64,000 nucleotides of DNA from contig NZ_JAIVKY010000008.1 in the NCBI RefSeq assembly GCF_020524325.1, positions 186,001-250,000 on the forward strand. The letters are read 5' to 3'. The notes under the pieces were generated by a model. The model was not told where the DNA came from, did no database searches, and was given only the letters and a program-made list of their open reading frames with translations. This document shows, in pieces, positions 7,467 through 16,112 of the stretch (its first letter is position 1; every line of letters starts with the position of its first letter). The stretch comes from Sutcliffiella horikoshii (lineage in GTDB: Bacteria; Bacillota; Bacilli; Bacillales; Bacillaceae_I). A program made the position numbers and the translations under genes.

Positions 7467-8207
7467 GTGAGTTTATTGGAGATTAGTGGGTTGACTGGTG
7501 GTTATACGAATCAGGCTGTGTTGAGGGATGTTTCGTTTGGTGTGAAGGCTGGTGAGTTGGTGGGTTTAATTGGCCTTAATGGTGCGGGTAAAAGTACGAC
7601 GATCAAGCATGTGATCGGAACGATGGAGCCGAAGAAAGGATCGATTAAGATTAATGGGATTTCCATTCAGGAGGATACAACTAAGTATCGTTCTACTTTC
7701 ACATTTATTCCTGAAACACCGATTCTATATGATGAATTGACGTTGTATGAACACCTGGAGCTAACTGCGATGGCGTATGGGTTATCAAAAGAAACATTTG
7801 AAGAGCGGTTGCATCCGTTATTAAAAGAGTTCCGTATGGAAAAACGTCTTAAATGGTTTCCTGCCCATTTTTCAAAAGGAATGAAGCAGAAGGTCATGAT
7901 CTTAGCAGCTTTTCTAATCGAACCGAAGCTCTATATCGTCGATGAACCATTTGTCGGGTTAGATCCCCTTGCTATCCATTCTTTATTAGAAATGATGGAT
8001 AAAGTGAAAAAGAGTGGAGCAGGCATCCTGATGTCCACACATATTCTCGCGACAGCAGAAAGATATTGCGATTCATTTGTAATCTTGCATGAAGGAGAAG
8101 TGCGGGCAAAAGGGACGTTGGAAGAGCTGAGGGTTCAGTTCAACATGCCGACGGCTTCGCTTGATGACCTCTATATTCAACTGACAAAGGAAGAGAGCAA
8201 TGTTTAA
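7467..8207 (+). CDS. ecsA: ABC transporter ATP-binding protein EcsA
   Basis: A 246-residue ABC ATPase with Walker A GLNGAGKST, a signature-like FSKGMKQK and Walker B LYIVDEPFVGLD. It starts at GTG behind AAAGGGTAGG. Together with EcsB it forms the Ecs exporter. In B. subtilis ecs mutants are affected in protein secretion, competence and sporulation, partly through intramembrane protease RasP. ecsB begins 8 bp before its stop, so the two are translationally coupled. Confidence 0.93.
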   Translation: MSLLEISGLTGGYTNQAVLRDVSFGVKAGELVGLIGLNGAGKSTTIKHVIGTMEPKKGSIKINGISIQEDTTKYRSTFTFIPETPILYDELTLYEHLELTAMAYGLSKETFEERLHPLLKEFRMEKRLKWFPAHFSKGMKQKVMILAAFLIEPKLYIVDEPFVGLDPLAIHSLLEMMDKVKKSGAGILMSTHILATAERYCDSFVILHEGEVRAKGTLEELRVQFNMPTASLDDLYIQLTKEESNV

Positions 8208-9414
8208 TGTCGATCAGCTCTGGCAAGCCAGATTCAGCCAATATATAAAGGATACCAGAAAATATTTACGCTATATGTTCAATGACCATCTTGTGATCGT
8301 CATGATCTTTCTGCTAAGCGGCCTTGCCCTAGCTTATCAAAACTGGTTAGAAGTAGTACCGCCTGATTTTCCATATGCCTTGCTTATGGGGGCAATTTTA
8401 GCCCTGCTAATGACAAGAGGAAGCATCCATACATTTCTTAAGGACCCTGACCTTGTCTTTTTGCTTCCACTTGAAGAGAAGTTAAAGCCATATATCAAAA
8501 AATCATTCATTTACTCCATTGTATTGGAGAGTTATTTTCTTTTACTTGTGTTTGGTGTATCTGTTCCGCTTTATTTCAAACTAACAGATGCAACGTTTCA
8601 AACGTTGATTTTCGTGCTTCTCTTATTGCTGGGGATGAAATCATGGAACCTATGGATGACATGGCTCATCAATTTCTATACAGATAAAAAGGTAAGGCTT
8701 GTGGATTGGTGGATCAGACTTGCTTTGAATTTCGGACTGCTATATCTTATATTTTCCGAAGCGAATCTGCTATTTATCGGTGTGGTTATGGTAATTATGC
8801 TACTTTTGATTGCCTATTTTCAAAACGCGACCAAGAAAATGAATTGGAAATGGGACTTATTAATTGAAAATGAAACCAAACGTATGCAGCTATTTTATCG
8901 GGTAGCCAATCTTTTCGTTGATGTACCAGGCCTTAAAGAAAAAGTATCAAGAAGAAAATGGTTAGATGTTGTCCTTTCTTGGACTCCTTATGGGAAAGAC
9001 AAAGCATTTGATTATCTATACTTGCGCACATTTTTGCGTTCAGGAGATTATTTTGGACTTTATTTGAGGTTATTGATTATTGGAGCTATTTTGCTTTTGA
9101 CACTTCCTGTTGGGTACGCGACATATCTAGTGGCTGTCCTGGTGCTATATTTGACGGGCTTTCAGCTTATTCCGATGTGGCGCCATCATTACAATAAACT
9201 CTGGTTGTCGATTTATCCTGTTCAAGAAAAGCACCGTATTCTTGCGTTTACTAAAATGATTATGGTTATCTTAATTTCACAAACCATTATCCTTGCTGCG
9301 TTATTAGTTTTTGTAGCGACATGGATGGAAGTATTGGTTGTGTTGGTTGGCGGGGTTATTTTTTCCTTCTTATATGTACAAGGGGTGGTAAAACGCAAGA
9401 TCGCTTCGCTATAA
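8200..9414 (+). CDS. ecsB: ABC transporter permease EcsB
   Basis: A 404-residue polytopic membrane protein with roughly eight to ten hydrophobic segments grouped at about residues 30-75, 105-150, 165-205 and 285-395. It is the membrane partner of EcsA by position, overlap and length. The mid region (residues 210-270) is a basic cytoplasmic loop. A terminator follows at 9422, so ecsC is probably transcribed separately, with a large repeat element between. Confidence 0.9.
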   Translation: MFNVDQLWQARFSQYIKDTRKYLRYMFNDHLVIVMIFLLSGLALAYQNWLEVVPPDFPYALLMGAILALLMTRGSIHTFLKDPDLVFLLPLEEKLKPYIKKSFIYSIVLESYFLLLVFGVSVPLYFKLTDATFQTLIFVLLLLLGMKSWNLWMTWLINFYTDKKVRLVDWWIRLALNFGLLYLIFSEANLLFIGVVMVIMLLLIAYFQNATKKMNWKWDLLIENETKRMQLFYRVANLFVDVPGLKEKVSRRKWLDVVLSWTPYGKDKAFDYLYLRTFLRSGDYFGLYLRLLIIGAILLLTLPVGYATYLVAVLVLYLTGFQLIPMWRHHYNKLWLSIYPVQEKHRILAFTKMIMVILISQTIILAALLVFVATWMEVLVVLVGGVIFSFLYVQGVVKRKIASL

Positions 9415-9421
9415 CTTCTAG

Positions 9422-9454
9422 AAAACACTCACTTTTGCTTGGGTGTTTTTTTTT
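9422..9454 (+). terminator. Terminator after ecsB
   Basis: AAAACACTC pairs with GGGTGTTTT (one G-T type pair) across a 10-base loop, followed by a run of nine T. Confidence 0.8.
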
Positions 9455-9479
9455 TAGCTAAGAAAGTATATAAAATCCT

Positions 9480-9820
9480 GTTGATTTCCGTTCCAGGCGC
9501 TTCGCTTGCCTGCGGGCGGTCCGTGAGCCTCCTCGGCTGCGCCTGCGGGGTCTCACCTGTCCCTTCCTCCCGCGGGCGTCTGCGCGCCTTCCACTTCAAT
9601 TAACAAGATGGCTTCATTTAACTTAGGTTTTTAAAAACCATCTAGTCGAGTTATTTGAAAAAGCATTAACAAATCTCTACGTAATTTCTAGCTGTGGACT
9701 GGAGCAAATGGTGGAGACTCCAGCGGGGGAGTAACGGTAGCTTGAGACCCCTGAAGCGTTGAGAGGAGGCTCAAGCACCGTCCCGCGGAAAGCGAAGCCG
9801 TTTGCGGATATCAACAGCGG
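9480..9820. repeat. Composite palindromic repeat element, copy 1 (about 340 bp)
   Basis: The left arm (9480-9605) starts GTTGATTTCCGTTCCAGGCG and ends near CAATTAAC. The right arm (9690-9820) starts AGCTGTGGACTGGAGC and ends TCAACAGCGG. The arms are related to each other in inverted orientation, and each also has its own inverted ends. The spacer of about 85 bp is AT-rich. The same arrangement recurs at 23969, 33391 and 36324. Reading frames crossing it are artefacts of the GC-rich palindrome. No transposase is present. Confidence 0.85.
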
Positions 9821-9925
9821 CGTCAATCCAGTAACTAAAATCGTTTTCCCGTTGTTTTTTTGAAACATATTTAACCTAAACCTCGTATATGAAGTAAGGA
9901 TAGATAAAGGTGAGGAGTGTTTTCA

Positions 9926-10648
9926 TTGTTTGAAGAAAAGGTAATGGATGAAACACGAAGGTGGAAAATGCAGGTGGCCAAAAAGTCCACAATGTTTCAA
10001 CGATTCTCCAAGGGTGCGCAAAATAAGGTGAATGCAATAATACCAGAAAAAGTCCACACCATCATGACAGAAAGCATTAAAAAGATGGTCCAAGGGACAC
10101 TTGTGGGGAGCAATATAACAACTAAGATGAACGACGGGCATGTTGTCATGACCTTAGAAGAGAAGGAAAAGTGGATACAAGAGAAATTAAATGTATATAA
10201 AAAGGCCGCTGCAATGGAGGGGGCTGGAACAGGAGCGGGGGGAATCCTCCTTGGTCTTGCGGATTTTCCTTTGCTCTTGTCGATTAAAATGAAATTTCTA
10301 TTCGAAGTCGCTGCCATTTACGGTTTTAATACGAAAGAGTATGAAGAGAGAGTATTCATCCTATACATTTTTCAGTTGGCCTTCTCTAGTGATTCTAGGC
10401 GAAAAGAAGTGTTAAGATATATTGAAAATTGGGAAGAGCACAAAGAGGAAGCAAAGGAACTTGACTGGAAGGCATTTCAACAGGAATACAGAGATCACAT
10501 TGATTTGATCAAGATGTTGCAGATGATTCCAGGGTTTGGAGCGGTAGTTGGGGCATATGCAAACTACAATTTTCTCGATCAGTTGGGGACGACAGCGAAA
10601 CACTGTTATCGATTAAGGATGTTCAAGGATAAGGGAATTACCATCTAA
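9926..10648 (+). CDS. ecsC: EcsC protein
   Basis: A 240-residue protein of the EcsC family, the third ecs gene. A glycine-rich hydrophobic stretch (residues 93-113, GAGTGAGGILLGLADFPLLL) and a second one near the C-terminus (IPGFGAVVGAYANYNFL) are family features. I start at TTG 9926, eight bases after GAGGAG; the upstream GTG abuts that site. Unlike the usual tight ecsABC order, a terminator and a 340-bp repeat separate it from ecsB. Biochemical role unknown. Confidence 0.88.
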   Translation: MFEEKVMDETRRWKMQVAKKSTMFQRFSKGAQNKVNAIIPEKVHTIMTESIKKMVQGTLVGSNITTKMNDGHVVMTLEEKEKWIQEKLNVYKKAAAMEGAGTGAGGILLGLADFPLLLSIKMKFLFEVAAIYGFNTKEYEERVFILYIFQLAFSSDSRRKEVLRYIENWEEHKEEAKELDWKAFQQEYRDHIDLIKMLQMIPGFGAVVGAYANYNFLDQLGTTAKHCYRLRMFKDKGITI

Positions 10649-10686
10649 AAAAACGCCAGGCTTTTTAACATAAGCCTGGCGTTTTT
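10647..10686. terminator. Bidirectional terminator between ecsC and yhaA
   Basis: AAAACGCCAGGCTT pairs with AAGCCTGGCGTTTT across TTTAACAT. It overlaps the ecsC stop codon and also serves the convergent yhaA gene. Confidence 0.9.
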
Positions 10687-10694
10687 CAATCCTA

Positions 10695-11900
10695 TTATTG
10701 ATGAGTAGGAATAAGCTTTCCTTTTTCATGTTGATGATACAGGACCGTTGCTGCTCCAAGTGTTTTAGCGGCAATCAGCAGTGACTTTTCATTAATATCA
10801 AATTTCGGATGATGGTGAGGGTAAGCCACTTCCACGCCTTCCGGTTTTGCTCCGGTAAAGAAGAAAGTCCCCTTCACATGTCTTAAATAGTAAGAGTAGT
10901 CTTCTCCGCCCATATGTGGTGGTGTTTCTTCCAACGTTTCCACCCCTTTTACCCCAGAAGCGACGCTAACCAGGTAGTCTGTCTCGTCTTTATGGTTGAC
11001 AACAGCAGGGTACCCTCTGTGGAAGTTGTATTCATAAGTAGATCCGTTAAGCGCACATGTAGAAGATGCCACAACATCTATTTCCGCTTCAATCATATCT
11101 CGTACATCATCATTGAATGTTCGTACAGTGCCTTCTAAGTAAGCGGAATCTGCAATGATATTAAAGGCATTTTCTGCAACAAACGTTCCAACAGAAATTA
11201 CTGCAGGGTCAACAGGATTCACGCGTCTGCTTACGATTTGTTGAAGATTAAGGACTATTTGAGAAGCTGTGACAACTGCATCTTTTGTTTTGTGCGGTTG
11301 TGCACCGTGGCCGCCGGAGCCTTGAACTTTAATTGAGAAGCGATCGGCAGCAGCCATCACAGGTCCTACTCGGTATTGAATTTTGCCAACATCCGTACCA
11401 GCCCATAAGTGCGTGCCAAATATAACATCGACTCCTTCTAAGCAACCGTCATTAATCATTGCAACAGCCCCGCCCGGTGCATATTCTTCGGCATGTTGAT
11501 GAATCAAAACAACATTTCCTTCGAGGTCCTCTTTAAGTTCATTTAAACACTTTGCAAGCACTAGTAATGTTGCGGTGTGGCCGTCATGTCCACAAGCATG
11601 CATGACACCTGGAACTTTTGATTTGTATGCCACTTCTTTTTCATCCTGTATGGGAAGTGCGTCAAAATCAGCACGAAGGGCAACGGTTTTTCCTGGTAAC
11701 GCTCCGGCAATTTTGGCAACTATACCATTGCCTCCCACATTTGTTTGGTGAGCGATTCCTAGATCTTCATAAAATTTGGCTATGTAAGCGGCAGTGTGGA
11801 ATTCTTTAAAAGATAACTCAGGGAATTGGTGCAAATAGCGTCTAATCTCAACCATCTCATCATAACGACTTTCTAAAAGCTGATTCAGCTTATCTAACAA
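10695..11900 (-). CDS. yhaA: M20-family metallopeptidase/amidohydrolase (YhaA-like)
   Basis: A 401-residue M20D-type hydrolase. Metal-binding elements are visible: MHACGHDGHTA, the HQHAEEYAPGGA region with the catalytic Glu pair, and a C-terminal PHHHPKFDI. These enzymes cleave N-acyl amino acids or related amides. A TTG at 11900, six bases after GGGGAG, is the best start; a longer frame opens at an earlier TTG without a good ribosome site. Position after ecsC matches yhaA. The exact substrate cannot be read from sequence. Confidence 0.85.
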   Translation of the reverse strand: MLDKLNQLLESRYDEMVEIRRYLHQFPELSFKEFHTAAYIAKFYEDLGIAHQTNVGGNGIVAKIAGALPGKTVALRADFDALPIQDEKEVAYKSKVPGVMHACGHDGHTATLLVLAKCLNELKEDLEGNVVLIHQHAEEYAPGGAVAMINDGCLEGVDVIFGTHLWAGTDVGKIQYRVGPVMAAADRFSIKVQGSGGHGAQPHKTKDAVVTASQIVLNLQQIVSRRVNPVDPAVISVGTFVAENAFNIIADSAYLEGTVRTFNDDVRDMIEAEIDVVASSTCALNGSTYEYNFHRGYPAVVNHKDETDYLVSVASGVKGVETLEETPPHMGGEDYSYYLRHVKGTFFFTGAKPEGVEVAYPHHHPKFDINEKSLLIAAKTLGAATVLYHQHEKGKLIPTHQ

Positions 11901-12045
11901 GTGGCTCTCCCCATTTCTCAAATTAATTATCAAAGCTTTTATTTAATATAGTATTCTATATGACTATTCGAAAAAATAATAGTCATAACTTTCATAAATT
12001 TAGTAAAATAGTAAATGGATATTGGGATAAGAGGAGACGTGAAAC

Positions 12046-12723
12046 ATGGAAGCAGAATTAGGCAAGAAACTTGTCATAGAAAAACAAAGCAGGAAATGGA
12101 GAAGATTGATCCTATTTATATTATGTGGTGCCTTTTTTATTTGGTCCTTTCAACAAATTATGAATGAACATACAATTGGCTTTGATGAATCCATCCGCAG
12201 CATGGTAAATGGATTGGAAGCAGAGTTACTTATTAGCTTCTTTCACTTGTTTACCATGTTAGGAGATAAAACGGGAGTCATTATTATCATGTTACTATCC
12301 ATAATCCTGATCTGGTGGAGACAAAGGGATTACGCAGCGATGGGAGTAATCGTTGGAGGCGTCATCCTCGTCAATGAACTGAACAAATGGCTGAAAGACT
12401 TCACAGGGCGTGAAAGGCCGATGACAGGACCAGGAGCGGAAAGTCTCAGCTTTCCAAGTGGTCATGCGATGGTCGGGTTATTTTTCTATGGGTTATTATT
12501 ATACTTTGCTTTGAAATATACAAAACAAAGTGGGATGCGCATGTTAATTGCGGTAATAGGTGTAATCTTTATCGCGCTTCTCGGTACAAGCAGAGTATTC
12601 TTGAATTATCATTACCCATCAGACGTGTTTGCTGGATATGCAGCAGGATACATATGTTTAATCCTAGGTGTATTGTTTTATGAATGGATTCACATGTTAC
12701 GTCAAAAGAGGAAAGCAATGTAG
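12046..12723 (+). CDS. PAP2-family membrane phosphatase
   Basis: A 225-residue membrane protein with about six helices and the three PAP2 active-site motifs: KDFTGRERP (C1), FPSGHAMV (C2) and SRVFLNYHYPSD (C3). Such enzymes dephosphorylate undecaprenyl pyrophosphate or phosphatidylglycerol phosphate at the outer membrane face. The neighbouring LiaFSR-like genes, which sense lipid II cycle damage, make a role in undecaprenyl carrier recycling plausible, but the substrate is not proven by sequence. Good AGAGGAG ribosome site. Confidence 0.85.
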   Translation: MEAELGKKLVIEKQSRKWRRLILFILCGAFFIWSFQQIMNEHTIGFDESIRSMVNGLEAELLISFFHLFTMLGDKTGVIIIMLLSIILIWWRQRDYAAMGVIVGGVILVNELNKWLKDFTGRERPMTGPGAESLSFPSGHAMVGLFFYGLLLYFALKYTKQSGMRMLIAVIGVIFIALLGTSRVFLNYHYPSDVFAGYAAGYICLILGVLFYEWIHMLRQKRKAM

Positions 12724-12887
12724 CTCCGGCTCATTGCTTTTTTAACTTCAATTCAGTCTTAAGACGGACAAAGAAACTGGCTGTGGATAGGGGATTTTCC
12801 ATAAGTGAAAACGTAAAATAGAAATATATTAGAGGGTTTACTCTAAACTGTGTCAAATATACAAGAAGGGGGGCTTTAGGAAATCAG

Positions 12888-13685
12888 ATGAAAACATTTA
12901 ATCAAAAAATCATGGCAATTGTCTTTGTTTTTATAGGAAGTATGTTGTTGCTTGTCAACATCGGTGTCATTTCCTTGGAAATAAAAGAGTATTTTGTCAC
13001 CTATTATCCGGTTTTAATCGTACTATTTGGATTGAAATTATTAATAGATACTTTATTTTTCCATAAGCGTTCGCTTTTTATCAGCTTATTTCTACTAGCT
13101 TTTGGAGGATTGTTGTTAGTTGACCGTATAGGCTATATTGATTTTCAAGTCCATATGTTTTGGAAACTGTGGCCGCTCTTGATTGTTTATATTGGAATGA
13201 AATTGTTTGTGAACAAGCGTCCAGTCACAATTAGATTTACTAAGGAAAATGATGAGTTCAAGGATGTATTCGATACCTATGATAAGTCCGATGAAGAGGT
13301 AAGTTGGAATGGAAATAGTTCAAAGCGTGTGATAACAATCGGCGATATGAAAATGAATAAGCAAAATTGGGCTGTGGAGCCATTGTCGGTATGGAATGTG
13401 GTGGGCGATTATTATTTTGACTTTAGTAAGGCCTATATACCCGACAAAGAAACGTGTATCCAAATTAAGGGGGTTGTCGCGGATTTAAAAATGCTTGTTC
13501 CAGAAGACCTGCCAATTAAAGTGACAGCTAAAGTGAAAATCGGGCACTTGAATATATTGGGTAATTCGTCTGAAGGGAAAGGAAACAAACTTTACTATGA
13601 ATCTGAAAACTACAATGAGGCGACTAGAAAGCTTAACATTGTGCTGGATATGAAAATAGGGGATGTTCGAATTGATCGTGTCTAA
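12888..13685 (+). CDS. liaF: LiaF-like inhibitor of the LiaRS system
   Basis: A 265-residue protein with four N-terminal membrane segments (about residues 7-30, 37-52, 61-77 and 85-105) and a C-terminal soluble domain with the LiaF pattern (KRVITIGDMKMN, VVGDYYFDFSKA, IGDVRIDRV). LiaF holds the kinase LiaS inactive in the absence of cell-wall stress. It heads a three-gene operon; the next gene overlaps it by about 8 bp. The stress effectors liaI and liaH are not present in the window. Confidence 0.87.
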   Translation: MKTFNQKIMAIVFVFIGSMLLLVNIGVISLEIKEYFVTYYPVLIVLFGLKLLIDTLFFHKRSLFISLFLLAFGGLLLVDRIGYIDFQVHMFWKLWPLLIVYIGMKLFVNKRPVTIRFTKENDEFKDVFDTYDKSDEEVSWNGNSSKRVITIGDMKMNKQNWAVEPLSVWNVVGDYYFDFSKAYIPDKETCIQIKGVVADLKMLVPEDLPIKVTAKVKIGHLNILGNSSEGKGNKLYYESENYNEATRKLNIVLDMKIGDVRIDRV

Positions 13686-14739
13686 TAAGGGGAGAAAAAT
13701 TGAGAGTTTACGATTTTGGTATATCCGTTCTTTTATGGTTGTATCGGTTGTATCCGCGTTCCTTTTTTTCCTGTTTCTCCAGGTTGTCCTACTTTTCTAT
13801 CCGGATGGTTTAGTCGTCAATGTTCAATGGAGTATGTTGTTGACGGTTGTGGCCTTTATGATTTTAGCCATCACAAGCCTATATTTCGGTTATAAGCAAA
13901 GTGGATATATGAAAAAGAGAGTGGAAGATATCTCCACATACATTGCAACGTTAGGTAGAGGGAAATTTTCTGAAAGAATAGCAGTTGGGCAAAAAGATGA
14001 GTTGGGTAGATTAGCGGAAGACATCAATCAGCTTGCTATTAAAATACAAAACCAAGTGAGATCCCTTCAAAAGCTGGCGGAAGAAAAAAATGAATTGGCA
14101 ATCAAAGCCCATAATGCTGCAACTATTGAAGAGAGGCAACGTCTTGCAAGGGAGCTTCATGACTCGGTAAGTCAGCAGCTGTTCGCGCTAAGCATCATGT
14201 CTTCGGCTTCCATTCGTATGTTTGACTCCTATCCGCAAGAGGCTAAAAAACAACTGACGGATATCGCGACTATTGCAGCTCAAGCACAAGGAGAAATGAG
14301 AGCGTTGTTACTTCATTTGCGACCGGTCTCATTGACCAATGATACGCTATGCGTTGGAATAAACAAATTATTGGAAGAGCTGGAGGATCGAACTCCCATC
14401 ACCTTTCAAAAAGACATTCAAGATATTACGGTGTTATCAAGCGCCACAGAAGATCATCTTTTTCGAATTATCCAAGAGGCGATATCCAATATTTTGAGAC
14501 ATGCTGATGCCACAATCGTTAAGTTGGACATGCATCAAAAGGGAAATCAGTATGTATACATATTTATTAGTGACAACGGTAAAGGGTTTGAAATAAATCA
14601 ACAAAAACAAGCTTCCTTTGGTCTTCATACGATGCGTGAACGCTGTGAAGAAATAGGGGGACAGTTCCACATCCGTTCCAAAAAAGGGGAAGGAACTCAT
14701 ATTGAAATCAATATCCCGATACGAGAGGGGGAAAACTAA
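13678..14739 (+). CDS. liaS: LiaS/VraS-like sensor histidine kinase
   Basis: A NarL-type sensor kinase of about 353 residues. Two membrane helices (about residues 15-40 and 50-75) have almost no extracellular loop, as in intramembrane-sensing kinases. A HAMP domain and the phosphoacceptor His161 in RQRLARELHDSVSQQL follow, then the ATPase with FRIIQEAISNILRHA and DNGKGFE. The start is uncertain: GTG 13678 overlaps liaF. An excellent AAGGGGAG site further on faces only an ATT in this frame. Confidence 0.87.
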   Translation: MSNKGRKIESLRFWYIRSFMVVSVVSAFLFFLFLQVVLLFYPDGLVVNVQWSMLLTVVAFMILAITSLYFGYKQSGYMKKRVEDISTYIATLGRGKFSERIAVGQKDELGRLAEDINQLAIKIQNQVRSLQKLAEEKNELAIKAHNAATIEERQRLARELHDSVSQQLFALSIMSSASIRMFDSYPQEAKKQLTDIATIAAQAQGEMRALLLHLRPVSLTNDTLCVGINKLLEELEDRTPITFQKDIQDITVLSSATEDHLFRIIQEAISNILRHADATIVKLDMHQKGNQYVYIFISDNGKGFEINQQKQASFGLHTMRERCEEIGGQFHIRSKKGEGTHIEINIPIREGEN

Positions 14740-15384
14740 ATGGATAGGATTAGAGTGGCGGTTGTTGATGATCATGATATGGTGCGAAAAGGTTTATTGG
14801 CTTATTTAATTACGGAACCCGGAATAGAAATTGTCGGGGAGGGTTCTAGCGGACAGGCAGCCATTGAACTTGCAAAGAAAGAAAAACCTGATGTCATCTT
14901 GATGGACTTACTGATGGAAAATGGTACAGGAATTGAAGCTACCAGGGAAATTGTCAAATTTCACCCTACTTGTAAAATCATCATCATCACTAGCTACTTT
15001 GATGATGAACAGGTCTTTCCTGCGATTGAGGCCGGAGCGTATAGCTACTTGTTGAAGACGGCAAGGGCAGAAGATATTATTAAAGCGATTGAAAAAGCTG
15101 TTCAAAATGAACCTGTCATTGAACCAAAGGTAGCAAGTAAAATGATGAATAGATTTCGTTCGCCATCCAAATTGCCTCATGATGATTTAACAGAAAGGGA
15201 ACTTGAAGTTCTCATGTGTCTAGGGGACGGCTTGACGAATCAAGAAATCAGTGAAGAACTTTTTATTGGGATCAAGACCGTAAAAACGCATGTGAGCAAT
15301 ATTTTAAGTAAGTTGCAGGTTGCTGATAGAACACAAGCAGCGATATATGCGAATAGACATGGAGTCCTCCGTGAGAAAAAGTGA
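14740..15384 (+). CDS. liaR: LiaR/VraR-like response regulator
   Basis: A 214-residue NarL/FixJ-type regulator. The receiver domain (residues 1-120) has the acidic pair Asp10-Asp11, the phosphoacceptor Asp56 in VILMDLLMENG and the conserved Lys in YLLKTA. A LuxR-type helix-turn-helix (LTERELEVLMCLGDGLTNQEI) fills the C-terminus. It starts directly after the liaS stop, completing liaFSR. Known LiaR targets (liaIH) are not seen nearby; the PAP2 gene upstream is a plausible but unproven target. Confidence 0.9.
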   Translation: MDRIRVAVVDDHDMVRKGLLAYLITEPGIEIVGEGSSGQAAIELAKKEKPDVILMDLLMENGTGIEATREIVKFHPTCKIIIITSYFDDEQVFPAIEAGAYSYLLKTARAEDIIKAIEKAVQNEPVIEPKVASKMMNRFRSPSKLPHDDLTERELEVLMCLGDGLTNQEISEELFIGIKTVKTHVSNILSKLQVADRTQAAIYANRHGVLREKK

Positions 15385-15388
15385 AGCA

Positions 15389-15426
15389 AGCAAAAACCCG
15401 CCTTTGGTGAAGGGCGGGTTTTTGCT
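15389..15426. terminator. Terminator after liaR
   Basis: AGCAAAAACCCGCC pairs perfectly with GGCGGGTTTTTGCT. It can also end the convergent hmoB transcript. Confidence 0.92.
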
Positions 15427-15437
15427 GTGCAATAGAT

Positions 15438-15953
15438 TCAGTCTTGTTCCGTCTTCTCTGCATAATAGGTTGTTACATAAGAAGGACGGGGGAAAATCTG
15501 TTGTTTTTGATCAACGCCTTCTGAAGTTCCGCGTTTTTCATGAGCTTTATCGTAAGCTTTGGATTCTTGCCATTGCTTGAAATATTTAACATCTTCCCAT
15601 AGCGTTAAAATAACATAAGTATCAGATCCTACTGGACGAAGTACACGGATTGCTGCAAATCCAGGTTCGTTTTCAATCAACCCTGCTCTTTGACTGAAAC
15701 GATATTCAAAGACAGGACGGCCTTCATCTGTTACTGGAATATTATTCAATACGGCAAACTTCCCTTTTGACAGATCGCCATTCGAATCAAGCACTTCAAA
15801 ATTCTTTCCTGATTTGAAGCTGGACTGCTCAACCGTTTCGTGCATAAGAACCGCATTGTCCTCCCCGAACATTAGCAGGCTTTCCCCGCTTTCCAAACTA
15901 TTTTTTACATCGTTTAAATAATCCGTGGTTCCGAATGTCATATAAAAATTCAT
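15438..15953 (-). CDS. hmoB: HmoB-like haem-degrading monooxygenase
   Basis: A 171-residue protein whose C-terminal half (about residues 65-165) is an antibiotic-biosynthesis-monooxygenase (ABM) fold, with the VILTLWEDVKYFKQWQESKAY helix. Location next to pbpF and the hem genes matches yhgC/hmoB of B. subtilis, an IsdG-type haem monooxygenase that releases iron from haem. Haem turnover therefore lies beside haem synthesis. The ribosome site AAAGGAGAG is strong. Confidence 0.87.
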   Translation of the reverse strand: MNFYMTFGTTDYLNDVKNSLESGESLLMFGEDNAVLMHETVEQSSFKSGKNFEVLDSNGDLSKGKFAVLNNIPVTDEGRPVFEYRFSQRAGLIENEPGFAAIRVLRPVGSDTYVILTLWEDVKYFKQWQESKAYDKAHEKRGTSEGVDQKQQIFPRPSYVTTYYAEKTEQD

Positions 15954-16112
15954 CTTCTATCTCTCCTTTATGTTTAATATCGACATTATAATTACAAAAT
16001 AAGGGAAACCCGAGAAAAAATATGTAGAATAAGGTAGTATATAGGGTGGATAACCTTTCAATTTAACCTTACTAGATGATTATTCCCGGTACATAGGAGG
16101 AGGTAAACCACT

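Noticed and set aside
9677-9868. Reading frames of 60-118 codons across the GC-rich repeats (also near 18236, 21332, 23694, 28418, 33434, 36456 and 42031)
   Set aside because: They follow the palindromic elements, lack ribosome sites, and the same peptides recur in unrelated places because the DNA repeats. They are artefacts.
13699-13701. ATT as the LiaS start codon
   Set aside because: The ribosome site before it is very good, but ATT starts are very rare; GTG 13678 overlapping liaF is preferred until protein data exist.
15972-16000. ATATCGACATT upstream of hmoB, shared with the yhgD operator, and a partial PerR-like match
   Set aside because: Only an 11-bp core agrees and the outer TGAC/GTCA arms are absent; the PerR match is about 11 of 14. 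Neither is strong enough to call.
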